DNA of 64,000 nt from Phycisphaerales bacterium (GCA_029260265.1 JAJDDO010000019.1:124001-188000); one strand, 5' to 3'. Shown: positions 39,172-49,883, numbered from the stretch's first letter. Made by a program: numbers and translations. Notes: generated from the letters alone by a model not told the origin.

Positions 39172-40593
39172 TCAATCACCTTGTGACTGTTGCTCACGGG
39201 TCCGCTGTGCTTGGATGAGGAGTTGTTGCACCTGCGCTTTCATCTCGTCGAGTTCTCGCTGCTGGCGCTCGGCGTTCGCACGCAGTGATGCGTTCTGTTC
39301 CATCACAATGTCGTAGTTGCTCATCGGGGCACTGGTCGGGCTCTGGGCATCTGGAAAACTCGGTCCGGCATCGCGCACGCCCGAGCCGTAAGCGGTCGGG
39401 ATAAAAATCGCTGTGAGCTGGGTGTCAAAGACACTCGAAAGCCCCCCGCCGGAGTTCTCATCACCAAGCAAGTAAAAGGTGTTGGACCCGGCGCTCACTT
39501 CAAAGACCGAATGAACCGTGACGGCATGGTCGTAGCCCCCAGTGGAGATGTTCGAATCGATTCGGGTCTCCAGATCACCGTGGCTTGGAATTGATGTCGT
39601 GCTGGCCGACACTCCGAGATCGACGCTAGAGGTTGTGCCGGTAACATGACTGATTGTAAGCTCAGCGCTGGCGATCACGAAAACATACCCATCGGTCGGA
39701 ACATCCGTGGTGACCGATCCGACAACATCGATTACAGCCGGGGAGGATGAAAGGAAAACGGAGCTATTCGATGTGTACTCCGCAAAGCCGGTCTCATTCA
39801 GAATCTCGCTGGAACTGATCGCGTCCACCGGGAGTTTCACCGCATTATTTCCGGCCGATTGTGTGGAAAAAACAATCGTGCTCGCGGTACCAACGATCGA
39901 GACCTGTGTTGATTCGGTGCCAAACGCATTCCCATCGACGAGCAAACCTGACGGATTAGAGTTGCTGCTTGCAAGACTGAGAAACCCACCCCCCACACCA
40001 TTAATATCTTGTTCAACACGGAACATGGTGCCGCCGGTTGGGCCGTAGATAAAAAGACTCCCCTCGGATTCGCCCCCAGCGTTGGACCCGAGATTCAGTT
40101 GGGCGGCGCTCGCTCCGGTTGATCGGATACTCACCGCCGAATCGCCGACACCCCGGAAGATTGTTGATCCGTTGTCATACGCGTCCTGCAACGAGCTCCC
40201 TGAACGCAAGGCGTAGTTGGCGAGTGGCGCGGGCGCCATGCGCTGCCGCGGAGCGAGCACGATAGATCCAGGCTGCCCCGCATTATTCACATTCAACTGC
40301 AACCACCGCGCCTGGTCAGAATCAAAGACAATCCCGCTCACACCAAAGTCTACAAACGCTTCGAACAAGCCATCGACAACCTCCACATTGCCCACAAACT
40401 GAATACCACTTGGCACAATCACCCCACCAACAGCGCTGTCGTAGACAACGAAGGTGATGTCATAGAACCCATTGGCAGGTGCCCCGCCATCCATCAGGCT
40501 CCCTTGATAGGTAAACGAATCGGTATGGGTCTGTGCAGAAGCGATTGATGTGGCTGCAAAGACAATACAAGCAGCGAGCGCGCGAATAATCAT
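39172..40593 (-). CDS. Secreted protein sharing the YQGSLMDGGAPANG N-terminal domain with the S74 paralogs, different C-terminus (coiled coil)
   Basis: MIIRALAACIVFAATSIASAQTHTDSFTYQGSLMDGGAPANGFYDI... Confidence 0.75.
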   Translation of the reverse strand: MIIRALAACIVFAATSIASAQTHTDSFTYQGSLMDGGAPANGFYDITFVVYDSAVGGVIVPSGIQFVGNVEVVDGLFEAFVDFGVSGIVFDSDQARWLQLNVNNAGQPGSIVLAPRQRMAPAPLANYALRSGSSLQDAYDNGSTIFRGVGDSAVSIRSTGASAAQLNLGSNAGGESEGSLFIYGPTGGTMFRVEQDINGVGGGFLSLASSNSNPSGLLVDGNAFGTESTQVSIVGTASTIVFSTQSAGNNAVKLPVDAISSSEILNETGFAEYTSNSSVFLSSSPAVIDVVGSVTTDVPTDGYVFVIASAELTISHVTGTTSSVDLGVSASTTSIPSHGDLETRIDSNISTGGYDHAVTVHSVFEVSAGSNTFYLLGDENSGGGLSSVFDTQLTAIFIPTAYGSGVRDAGPSFPDAQSPTSAPMSNYDIVMEQNASLRANAERQQRELDEMKAQVQQLLIQAQRTREQQSQGD

Positions 40594-40932
40594 TGGTGTT
40601 TCCCCTCTCCAAACTTTGAAACTGATCCGCATCCTACTGGATTGAAGAACTCAACACAAGCCATGAACTGCTATCCGCGGACAAAACAACGGCACCAGAG
40701 TCACAGGCATCCGCGATGACGCATGGGCAAGCCAACCTGAATCTCAACAGAGAGATTGAGCATCGGATACATACAATCCCGCGAACTCAATCCATTTCAA
40801 ACAGCCCAAACCCCCATCGCCTTCCATTTAGAAGACGGCGATACCAACACATCAGCCAATTCCGCGAAAAGAAGACGCAAGAATCTGAATTGCCCCTTGT
40901 ATCTGTACCTGAAGTGAGGACAATGGTTCCAC

Positions 40933-40948
40933 CGAGGATTCCGCCTCG
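40933..40948 (+). promoter_or_regulatory. Leader hairpin upstream of S74 paralog 4
   Basis: CGAGGATTCCGCCTCG. Confidence 0.5.
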
Positions 40949-40978
40949 ATGTTCATTCTCGAAGAAAGAGGGATTCTT

Positions 40979-42856
40979 ATGCGTTCAGTTCTCTTAGCCG
41001 CCCTGCTGGGCACCGCTATCGTCTGCTCAAGCACCGCCCAGGCCCAACTCGAATACATCTTCGTCTACCAGGGCAACATCATGGAAGACGGTGAACCGGC
41101 CAACGGCGAGTACGAGTTCCAACTCCGCCTCGTAGACGATCTCAACACCCAGATTGGTTCAACACAGTTCGCCTCAGCGATCGCCACCGATGGCATCTTC
41201 CAGGTTGACATGGACTTCGGCCCGGGCGCATTCGACGGCTCCATCAGATACCTCGAAATCTCCGTACGCCCATTCTTAGACCCCAACCCCTACACCCTGC
41301 TATCTCCATCCCAGCTCATCACATCCACACCTGTCGCCCAGTTCGCGCTCTCCGGAAACGAAGGGCCGCAAGGAGACCCCGGGGAACAGGGTGAGCAAGG
41401 CCCGCAAGGAAGTGTTGGCCCTCAGGGTGTACCCGGTGCTGATGGCAACGATGGTGCTCAAGGTATCCAGGGCGAACCCGGAAACGATGGCGCAGAAGGT
41501 CTGCAAGGCATTCAAGGTGACCAAGGCACACCGGGTGATTCGCACTGGGAGCTCAATGGATCAAGAACCTACTACAACGGCGGCAATGTCGGTATCGGAA
41601 CCGGCACTCCAGGCGCAAGGCTCGATGTAATTACAGATAACTCGATTTCGGTGCGCGCACTGAATGCTGCACCGGGTGGCATTACGTTCTATGGTATTTC
41701 TCAGGCTACTGAGGGGATCGGCGTTGGTGGATTATTCGGGTCATCGAGCAGTTCTGGAACCGGTGTTTCAGGAAGAGCCTACAGCAGCACCGGAACCACT
41801 ACCGCTGTGTCTGGGATCGCTGACAGTACACAGGGTACAGGCGTCTCAGGATTCGCAGTTTCCAACACGGGAGTAAACTACGGCGTCCGTGGCCGAACGC
41901 TAAGTACCGTCGGTTACGCAGGCTACTTCGAGGGCGGCAAGAACTACTTCGAAGGCAATGTCGGGATTGGTGAGAATGATCCTCAATTCGCGCTCGATAT
42001 TGTGACCGACACAACGCGCGGAGCGTCGGTGTTTACTACGGGGGAGATCGGAACGATCGCATACAGCAGCCACCAGTCCGGTACCGGCCTTTTTGGATAT
42101 GCGCTCAATCTCACCGGTGTAAACTACGGTGTTCGAGGGCTCACACAAAGCCCGAATGGTTACGCGGGATACTTTGAAGGCGGCAAGAACTACTTCCAAG
42201 GCAGAACCGGAATCGGGACGAGTTCCCCGAGCGATCAACTTCACATCAACGCCCCCGCCGGGGAGTTCGCGATGCGTGTACAAACCAACGGCTCAACCCG
42301 TTTCCGTATCAACGCCAATGGCGGCATCTCGCTCGGCGCCAACAGCACCATCATAGGTGCCGGCGATGTCTACATCGCCAACAAACTCGGCATCGGGACC
42401 AACGCGCCGACCTTTGATCTTTCGGTTTCAGGCACCGCTGCCAAAACCGGCGGCGGCTCATGGGCGGTGTTCTCCGACGAACGCCTCAAGAAAAACATTA
42501 CCCCGATGACCGGCTCACTCGATACCATCTCCGCGCTCCGTCCGGTCAACTTTGAGTACACCGCGAAGGATCACTTCTCATTCACCCCGGGTGTCCAATC
42601 AGGTTTCATCGCTCAGCAAGTCCAAGCTGTGATCCCGCAATGGGTGAACACCGCTGAAGACGGCTACCTCTACCTCGATCAGGTCGGCTACGAAGCACTG
42701 ATCGTTGACGCGATTCAAGAATTGCGCGAAGAAAAAGATGCAGAGAACGCCCAACTCAGAACAGAGCTCCTCCGGAGAGACACCGAACTCAAACAACTCA
42801 GAAGCAGGCTCGATCGCCTCGAACGAGCGCTGCTCAGCTCATCGAACACCGACTGA
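40979..42856 (+). CDS. Secreted collagen-like protein with S74 C-terminal domain (paralog 4)
   Basis: MRSVLLAALLGTAIVCSSTAQAQLEYIFVYQGNIMEDGEPANGEYEFQLRLVDDL; GDPGEQGEQGPQG; SDERLKKNITPMTGSLDTISALRPVNFEYTAKD. Confidence 0.87.
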   Translation: MRSVLLAALLGTAIVCSSTAQAQLEYIFVYQGNIMEDGEPANGEYEFQLRLVDDLNTQIGSTQFASAIATDGIFQVDMDFGPGAFDGSIRYLEISVRPFLDPNPYTLLSPSQLITSTPVAQFALSGNEGPQGDPGEQGEQGPQGSVGPQGVPGADGNDGAQGIQGEPGNDGAEGLQGIQGDQGTPGDSHWELNGSRTYYNGGNVGIGTGTPGARLDVITDNSISVRALNAAPGGITFYGISQATEGIGVGGLFGSSSSSGTGVSGRAYSSTGTTTAVSGIADSTQGTGVSGFAVSNTGVNYGVRGRTLSTVGYAGYFEGGKNYFEGNVGIGENDPQFALDIVTDTTRGASVFTTGEIGTIAYSSHQSGTGLFGYALNLTGVNYGVRGLTQSPNGYAGYFEGGKNYFQGRTGIGTSSPSDQLHINAPAGEFAMRVQTNGSTRFRINANGGISLGANSTIIGAGDVYIANKLGIGTNAPTFDLSVSGTAAKTGGGSWAVFSDERLKKNITPMTGSLDTISALRPVNFEYTAKDHFSFTPGVQSGFIAQQVQAVIPQWVNTAEDGYLYLDQVGYEALIVDAIQELREEKDAENAQLRTELLRRDTELKQLRSRLDRLERALLSSSNTD

Positions 42857-42969
42857 GAACGACAACTCTCGCAAACACAACCCCAGCCGATCGGCATCGC
42901 CACCGGCTTCGCCCCTTGTTTTCTCGGAAAACTACACATCTCCATCCCCATCGCTATACTGCTTTGTTC

Positions 42970-43794
42970 ATGCCTGATCCCAGCCGAACAAACAAAAACC
43001 ATCCCAAGACCAATGTCAAGTTCTGGCGTGCGCGATGCAAGCCGACCACGAAGGGCGCGATGCTTGCGGTCCTTGTTTCCGCTTTTATCGCCCAAACCTT
43101 CCTCGTGTACGCCGATGAAAGCCCATCAATTGTCCTCTCTCAGGAAGCGATACAAGGACGCCGCGTCTGGCTCGAAAACAACTGCCAAGCATGCCATCAA
43201 CTCTATGGCTTCGGCGGATTCCTCGGCCCAGACCTCACCAACATCGCCTCGCGGATCGAAATCACACAGCTTGTCGATCAACTCGCCCTCGGCAGCGGAC
43301 AGATGCCAAAGTTTGACCTCACCGATGACCAAACCGTCGACCTCTGGACATTCCTCCAGTCAATGAACGAATCCGGCACCGGGCAAGCACGAAATCCACA
43401 GCTCGCCCAGCCCGGCAACCTCAAAGACCGCCGAGCCGCCGCCCTCGCCTCCATCATCGCCGAATCCGCCTCGCCTCAGGCAGCCCACGGATTCGAAATC
43501 TACCAATCCTCAACATGCACCGAGTGCCATTCCCTGTTCGTCGAATCAGCAATCGGCGCACCGGACCTCTCACGCACAGCCTCCACACTTACCCAAGATG
43601 CAATCCTGGATGTCCTCGAACACGGCCGCCCTCCGAGAATGCCCCCCACCGGGTTCTCCGAAGCAGACCGCAACGACATGCACGCGTTCATCGACTTCAT
43701 GGGCGAACACCGCCAAGACGCGCTCTCTCGCGTGGACGATCTCCCCGCCGCACAATCGTTCTGGTCATCGGTGCCATGGTGGGAGTTTGATTGA
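42970..43794 (+). CDS. norC: Di-heme cytochrome c, NorC-like
   Basis: Two CxxCH motifs (CQACH, CTECH); immediately upstream of a NorB-like gene. Confidence 0.75.
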   Translation: MPDPSRTNKNHPKTNVKFWRARCKPTTKGAMLAVLVSAFIAQTFLVYADESPSIVLSQEAIQGRRVWLENNCQACHQLYGFGGFLGPDLTNIASRIEITQLVDQLALGSGQMPKFDLTDDQTVDLWTFLQSMNESGTGQARNPQLAQPGNLKDRRAAALASIIAESASPQAAHGFEIYQSSTCTECHSLFVESAIGAPDLSRTASTLTQDAILDVLEHGRPPRMPPTGFSEADRNDMHAFIDFMGEHRQDALSRVDDLPAAQSFWSSVPWWEFD

Positions 43795-45239
43795 CACAAC
43801 TGCTCGAATCCAAACCAGCCACCACCGCTGATTCAAGGGCAACCTCACGGTTCAAGGCGGTCGATCCATCCCGCCGGTACGCGACGCTGACATTCCTGCG
43901 GGGCTCGGTGGTCTCGATCGCGATCACACTGATCGCCGGACTCCTGGGCGCACTCTACTACATCCCCGTCCTCTCTCCCTGGATGCAACGCCTTGGGCTC
44001 CACTTCACCGCACTCCGCCCGATCCACACCACCTTCGCCGTTGCGTTCATCTTCCTCGGAGGCGTCGCCGTCGTCCACCGATACTTCGAAGATGTCGCCG
44101 GACCAATGAAACAGCCCGAACGCATCCGGCTCCGCATCCAGGTGATCGCATGGGCCATCGCCGGCGTCGGCATCATCGGCTCCTACATCGCTGGCGTCTT
44201 CTCAGGTCGCGAGTACATGGGCTTCCACCCGATATTCTCCATCCCCATCCTTCTCGGGTGGATCATGTTCGCATGGAACTTCTACTCGCACCTATGCAAA
44301 GGCATTTTCAAACAACCGGTGCACATCTCGATGTGGAGCGTCGGCGTAGTCTTCTTCATCTACACCTTCATCGAGCAACACGCCTGGCTGCTGCCCAAGA
44401 TCTACAGCGAACCCATCACCGACCTTCGCATCCAATGGAAAGCGACCGGCACCCTCGTCGGAAGCTTTAACCTCTTCGTCTACGGCACACTCTATTATGT
44501 CGGCACGAAAGTTTCAGGAAACGCCGCCTACGCCCACTCCCGCCTCGCCTACGCGCTCTTCGCCGTCGGGCTGCTCAACTCATTCACCAACTTCGCCCAC
44601 CACACCTATCACATCCCACAAAGCAACACCATCAAGTGGATCAGTTTCATCGTCAGCATGGCCGAGATCATCCTGCTCGCCCGTGTCGTCTGGGACCTTG
44701 CAGCGATGGTCAAAGCGAAGCGCCCAAGCCCGCCGTGCGGCATCCAACTCTTCATGGCATCAGCCAAGTGGTGGACCGGCTTCATCTTGGTCACCGCCCT
44801 GCTCATCTCGATCCCGCCGCTCAACACCCTTGTCCACGGCACCAAAGCTGTCATGGGGCACGCAATGGGCGCCATGATCGGCATCGACGCGATCGCACTC
44901 TTTGCCGCCACCACATGGATCCTCATCGAGATCACCCAACGCCGCGGCCAGAGCGACCAAAGCCTCTCATGCCGTGCCTATCGCAACTGGATCATCGGCT
45001 TCAACATCGGTGTCGCAGGACTCGTCGGCTGGCTTACATTCTCCGGTACAGTGACCGGCATCTACCGCTACAACGAACTCGCCACACCACGATGGATCAC
45101 CATCGCCGGTCCCTACATCTTTGTTCTCTTCGGGCTAATCACCGCAAACTACCTCGGGCGCTTCATCAACACCTGGCTTCAGGTCCTCTTCGCCCGCAGA
45201 TCATTCACCGCCGACAACCCTCTCCGGTCGTCTGATTAA
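43791..45239 (+). CDS. norB: Nitric oxide reductase large subunit-like heme-copper oxidase (NorB/cbb3-like)
   Basis: ALRPIHTTFAVAFIFLGG, FTFIEQHAWLLPKIYSEPITDLRIQWKATGTLVGSFN, FTNFAHHTYHIPQS. Confidence 0.8.
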   Translation: MTQLLESKPATTADSRATSRFKAVDPSRRYATLTFLRGSVVSIAITLIAGLLGALYYIPVLSPWMQRLGLHFTALRPIHTTFAVAFIFLGGVAVVHRYFEDVAGPMKQPERIRLRIQVIAWAIAGVGIIGSYIAGVFSGREYMGFHPIFSIPILLGWIMFAWNFYSHLCKGIFKQPVHISMWSVGVVFFIYTFIEQHAWLLPKIYSEPITDLRIQWKATGTLVGSFNLFVYGTLYYVGTKVSGNAAYAHSRLAYALFAVGLLNSFTNFAHHTYHIPQSNTIKWISFIVSMAEIILLARVVWDLAAMVKAKRPSPPCGIQLFMASAKWWTGFILVTALLISIPPLNTLVHGTKAVMGHAMGAMIGIDAIALFAATTWILIEITQRRGQSDQSLSCRAYRNWIIGFNIGVAGLVGWLTFSGTVTGIYRYNELATPRWITIAGPYIFVLFGLITANYLGRFINTWLQVLFARRSFTADNPLRSSD

Positions 45240-46659
45240 CATGCTTGGGTTCCGCATTCTCACCCGGTGAAAGCGAATCGGCAACCTTTAGAATCAATCC
45301 GAGCATCTCGTCAACATCCGCGACCGTCAACTCGCCATTCACGAACGGCACCCTGATAATCCGCCGCCCGCCAACCACCGCATGCCCAACAAGCAACTCG
45401 TTCCGCGCCCGCAGCGTATCGCAAATCTCCCGGCTCGATTTCCCATCAACCTCAAAGCACACATTGACAAACTCCGGCTCACAAGCAAGCGCCATCCGAG
45501 GGTGCTCACCAACCGCATCCGCGCAATGCCGGGCGAGGCTCATCAGAAGATCCATCCGTTCGCGGTACCCATCATCGCCATGATGTTTCCACGCCGCCCA
45601 GATCTTCAACGCGTCATTGCGCCGCCCGCACTGGATCGACCTTGTCCCCGGGTTGTACGCATCATCATCCCCCTGAAAAAGATAATCCGCGGTCTCATCC
45701 AGACTCCGCCGCAGCCTCTCCGGCTCGCGCGTGATAAACGCCGCCACAGACAGCGGCGTCCCCATCACCTTGTGCGGATTCCAAGCGACCGAATCTGCCC
45801 GCTCCGTCCCATCAAGCAGGTGCTTATGCGTCGGGCTCATCGCCGCAGATCCGCCAAAGCTTGCATCAACATGAAACCAAATCCCGAATGACTCCGCGAT
45901 CGTCGCCATCTCCGCGATCGGATCAAAGGATCCCATTACCGTCGTTCCCGCCGTCGCAAGAACAACTCCGGGTATACACCCGCCACTGAGGTCAGCCTCG
46001 ATCGCACCGCGCAGCTCGTCGCACCGCAACCGCCCGCGTTCATCCGTCGGGATCAGGCGAACATTCTTGCGTCCCATCCCAAGGATGCCCGCATTCTTCA
46101 CGATCGAATAATGCGCGTCACGCGACACATAGCATGTGATCGGCTTCCCCCCAGCCCCATCATTGCGAAACCCCGGCTGCGCCGAGTTCCGCGCAAGCAG
46201 CATCCCCAGCAAGTTCGAGATCGATCCGCCAGGCGTAAAAACCCCCTCCGCGCCGGGCGTCTTATACCCAATCTTGTGCGCCAGCCGCTCGATCACGATC
46301 CTCTCAATCATCGCCATCGGGCCCGCCGCCTTAAATGTATACAGCGATGTGTTCACCACCGACGCGAGCATATCGCCCGCCGTCGAAACCGCATCGCGCC
46401 CGCCGAACAACTGGTTATAGAACCGCTTGCTTGTGCTGCGAGGTGTCGCGTTCATCAACGCCTCCACAGCAACCATCGTTTCATCAACCGTACAACCCGA
46501 CTCCCCAATACCAAGATCGAGCAACTCGCCAAGCTGCGCAGGCGTTCGATACGGGTTCACCGGATGAGTGCCATCCCCCGCAACATACCGCTGGGCGATC
46601 TTGCCAGCAAGCGCAATCGGGTTCGTTGAGTTCTCTGAATCGGCTTGTGATTGAGTCAT
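45205..46659 (-). CDS. Pyridoxal-dependent decarboxylase (glutamate/aromatic amino-acid decarboxylase family)
   Basis: GVFTPGGSISNLLGMLLAR, WFHVDASFGGSAAMSP, SVAWNPHKVMGTPL. Confidence 0.88.
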   Translation of the reverse strand: MTQSQADSENSTNPIALAGKIAQRYVAGDGTHPVNPYRTPAQLGELLDLGIGESGCTVDETMVAVEALMNATPRSTSKRFYNQLFGGRDAVSTAGDMLASVVNTSLYTFKAAGPMAMIERIVIERLAHKIGYKTPGAEGVFTPGGSISNLLGMLLARNSAQPGFRNDGAGGKPITCYVSRDAHYSIVKNAGILGMGRKNVRLIPTDERGRLRCDELRGAIEADLSGGCIPGVVLATAGTTVMGSFDPIAEMATIAESFGIWFHVDASFGGSAAMSPTHKHLLDGTERADSVAWNPHKVMGTPLSVAAFITREPERLRRSLDETADYLFQGDDDAYNPGTRSIQCGRRNDALKIWAAWKHHGDDGYRERMDLLMSLARHCADAVGEHPRMALACEPEFVNVCFEVDGKSSREICDTLRARNELLVGHAVVGGRRIIRVPFVNGELTVADVDEMLGLILKVADSLSPGENAEPKHVNQTTGEGCRR

Positions 46660-46712
46660 AAGGCATCGTACGGGAAGCACCGCCCGATGTCGCCCTCATC
46701 CGGGGTCGATGC

Positions 46713-49688
46713 TCATTTCGGTGCCGCCCTCGATGATGCCCCCCTGGCGTATCCATCAATCAGCCCGATCAGCTTGGCACGATCAATCGGCTTGGACGCA
46801 AAGTCATCACAACCGGCATCGATACATTTCTCCCGATCCCCATCCATCGCGTGCGCGGTCAACGCGATAATCGCCCCGCGATAACCCGCCTCACGAAGCT
46901 CAGCAACAGACTCATACCCGCTCATCACAGGCATCTGCATATCCATCAAAATCACTTCAAACCCGGCCCCCTCCGCAACCGCCTCCAACGCCGATTCCAA
47001 TGCAACCTTCCCATTCTCTGCAAGCGAAACCTCCGCCCCCGCACGCCTGAGAATATGCGAGATCAGCCGCTGATTATCAACGCCATCCTCCGCAAGAAGC
47101 ACACGGCAATCAAGCCTTGATGCCTCTCCGTGCTGGGCAGTGATCGTCTTCCTCGCGCGAGTGCTCGCCGCAGGATCTTCGATCATCTCCACACTCTCGA
47201 TCGAGCCCGCGTCCACCACAACACTCACCGTGGTGCCCTCACCGATCGCGCTCTTCAGCGTGATCTCGCCATTGAGCATCTCGCATAATCTCTTGCTGAT
47301 ATCGAGCCCAAGCCCCGTCCCGCCAAACCTGCGTGTTGTCGAGCTGTCCGCCTGCGAGAACGCGGTGAACACCTTTTCGATCTGCTCCTCGCTCATCCCG
47401 ATCCCCGTATCCACCACATCAAAGCAGACCCGCGCACCACGCCCGCCGACCCCGGGCTCAAACCGGGTCACAATCTTGACGCCCCCCGTCTCGGTAAACT
47501 TGATCGCGTTACCGACCACATTCATCAGGATCTGACGCAGCCTCGTCGGATCGCTCTCAATCACCTCCGGAATCGCCCCATCAAAGTCAACACCAAGCCA
47601 GAGCCCGCTCTCCTCCGCACGAATCCTCAACAACCCGTGCACATCAGAGACAAGCTCAATCACCGAGAACGGTATAGATTCAATCTCCATCTTCCCCGAT
47701 TCAATCTTTGACAGATCAAGAATGTCATTGATAATCGCAAGCAGATGATCACCGTTGCGGAGTATCGTATCGACCGCATCGACACGCTCAGACGGCGCAA
47801 GCTCAAGGTTCCCCTCGCTCTTCAGCGTCTCGGCATACCCCAGAATCGCCGTCATCGGCGTGCGGATCTCATGGCTCATATTCGCCAGAAAATCACTCTT
47901 CGCCCGGCTCGCAAACTCCACACCACGATTCGCATCATCCAGATCCTGCAGCACCGTGTACAACTCGTTCCGCTGATCCGTCAACTCCTCATTCGTATCG
48001 AGCATGGCCTGCTCAGTCTCTTTCTGCTCAGAAATATCCGTGCTGATCGCGATGAACTCCTTGATCGACCCCGTGTCATCCTCCAGTGGTACCACCGTTT
48101 GACGGATCCAATACGCCGCCCCATCCTTCGCGCGATTCTGAATCTCGCCACTCCAAACACCACCATCCGAAATCGTCTCCCACAGTTCCTTATAGGTCTG
48201 ATCACTTGTCTCATCCCCCTTCACCTTTCGATGGGTGCCACCCACAAGCTCTTCCTGGGCATAGCCACTAATATCAACAAACCGATCGTTCACATAGGTA
48301 ATGATCCCGCTGGTATCCGTGATCGAAACGATCGCGTGCTGATCCATCGCGTACTTCTGGTTTCCAAGATCCTTGAAGAGCCGCCGAAGGTTCGTGGTCA
48401 TCACATTGAACGACGCACCAAGCCCTCCGATCTCATCATCCTGCTCAACCAGGCACCGCTGCGAAAGATCACCACACGCCACACGGTTCGATGCCCGTGA
48501 CAACGACTCGATCGGACGAACAATCCCCCGCGTCACCCGCCCGGCCAACGCAACCGCCAAAACACCCGTCGCCAACATCATCCCGAGCAACATCCGCCAC
48601 AAACGCCCCGTTGAAGCAAACGCCTGGTCAACCGGAATCTCCGACACAACCCCCCACCGAACACCCGCAACATCAATACCCCGCACGGTCCCAAGCACCC
48701 GCTCAGAGTGATCCCCACAATCACATCCATACCCGCCCACCGGCGAGTGGGCGTACACCATCACCTCCCCATGCGATCCGTCTCCATTCAGAGTGCCCAT
48801 CCATCTCTGAACACGCTCACCCTCAACAGACTCTTCAAGCGCGAACGACACGCACCCCGTTCCGCTCTCATCATGACCAATCGAGACCTGTATCGCTGCT
48901 CGCCGATCCTCTTCGTGGTACCGGACGATGGAAGACCGGACCGTGTGCTTATGCTCAGCAATCGCACTGAACACATACTCAAGCTGCTCCGTTGACAACT
49001 CCACCGCCACCACGCCGAGCAACTCACCCGTATCGCCCATGCAAGGCGAGCACAGATACCCAACAACATCCCCGCTTCCATCAAGAGACACCTGCAGATC
49101 AGAAAAACGCGTCTGCCCGCTCAGCATTGTCTGCTCGAACACCCCAGCAATTCCAGAGCCCGCAGCCCGCCCGCTCAGCAAGCTTGACCCAAGCTCGGCG
49201 CCTCGGCTCGTTGAATACACAACCGTACCGCCCGCATCGACAAGCAGCACATTGCTGTACCCATACGCCTCCTGAAAGACATCAAGCCCATCACCAAGCT
49301 CGTTGACCACCGCTCTCCATCGCGGCGTACCAACAAACTCCGTCGGCGTCTGCTTCCCCGCCCGGCTCGATGCATCAACTCCCTCGAACAGCCGCCGAGT
49401 CATCGTCATTGAGGCCTGCGATTCAAGCTCAATAGCACGGTACTGAAACCAGTTCTCGAGGAATGCGCCCTGGTGCTCTACGCTCCTCGAAAGCGCTTCA
49501 GCCGCTTGCTCATGCAGGCTCTCTCGCGCCGTGTAGTAACTCACCACCCCAACCAAAACCATCGGCACCATCGAGACCACCAAGAATCGTCGCAGCATCC
49601 GCCGGCCAAGCCCTCCCCAAGCCCGCTCACCTGTCCCGATTTCTGGCTGCCCGCTCTGCGTCATCTCAATCCTCATGCCAAACCACAA
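46713..49688 (-). CDS. Hybrid sensor histidine kinase (double Cache-like sensor, HAMP, PAS, HisKA-HATPase, receiver)
   Basis: SDFLANMSHEIRTPMTAILGYAETL, FGGTGLGLDISKRL, VILMDMQMPVMSGYE. Confidence 0.92.
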   Translation of the reverse strand: MWFGMRIEMTQSGQPEIGTGERAWGGLGRRMLRRFLVVSMVPMVLVGVVSYYTARESLHEQAAEALSRSVEHQGAFLENWFQYRAIELESQASMTMTRRLFEGVDASSRAGKQTPTEFVGTPRWRAVVNELGDGLDVFQEAYGYSNVLLVDAGGTVVYSTSRGAELGSSLLSGRAAGSGIAGVFEQTMLSGQTRFSDLQVSLDGSGDVVGYLCSPCMGDTGELLGVVAVELSTEQLEYVFSAIAEHKHTVRSSIVRYHEEDRRAAIQVSIGHDESGTGCVSFALEESVEGERVQRWMGTLNGDGSHGEVMVYAHSPVGGYGCDCGDHSERVLGTVRGIDVAGVRWGVVSEIPVDQAFASTGRLWRMLLGMMLATGVLAVALAGRVTRGIVRPIESLSRASNRVACGDLSQRCLVEQDDEIGGLGASFNVMTTNLRRLFKDLGNQKYAMDQHAIVSITDTSGIITYVNDRFVDISGYAQEELVGGTHRKVKGDETSDQTYKELWETISDGGVWSGEIQNRAKDGAAYWIRQTVVPLEDDTGSIKEFIAISTDISEQKETEQAMLDTNEELTDQRNELYTVLQDLDDANRGVEFASRAKSDFLANMSHEIRTPMTAILGYAETLKSEGNLELAPSERVDAVDTILRNGDHLLAIINDILDLSKIESGKMEIESIPFSVIELVSDVHGLLRIRAEESGLWLGVDFDGAIPEVIESDPTRLRQILMNVVGNAIKFTETGGVKIVTRFEPGVGGRGARVCFDVVDTGIGMSEEQIEKVFTAFSQADSSTTRRFGGTGLGLDISKRLCEMLNGEITLKSAIGEGTTVSVVVDAGSIESVEMIEDPAASTRARKTITAQHGEASRLDCRVLLAEDGVDNQRLISHILRRAGAEVSLAENGKVALESALEAVAEGAGFEVILMDMQMPVMSGYESVAELREAGYRGAIIALTAHAMDGDREKCIDAGCDDFASKPIDRAKLIGLIDGYARGASSRAAPK

Positions 49689-49883
49689 ACTCTACCGGTT
49701 CCTCCGGAATCCCCAACATGTTCATCCGACACCCGTTCATCGACCCGCCAAATGCGCCGAATCGGCCCAATTCTCATGGTCACCAGCGATATCAGCACCC
49801 ACCCCCCCTAACCGAGCCCCCCGCCAAACCACACAATCCAACCACTCCACACAAGCCAAAATCCCACTCCTGCTCGCAGCGCA

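Noticed and set aside
12979-42856. Prophage, because of S74 tail-spike-like domains and integrases
   Set aside because: No terminase, portal, capsid or tail genes; the S74 proteins have signal peptides and look host-secreted.
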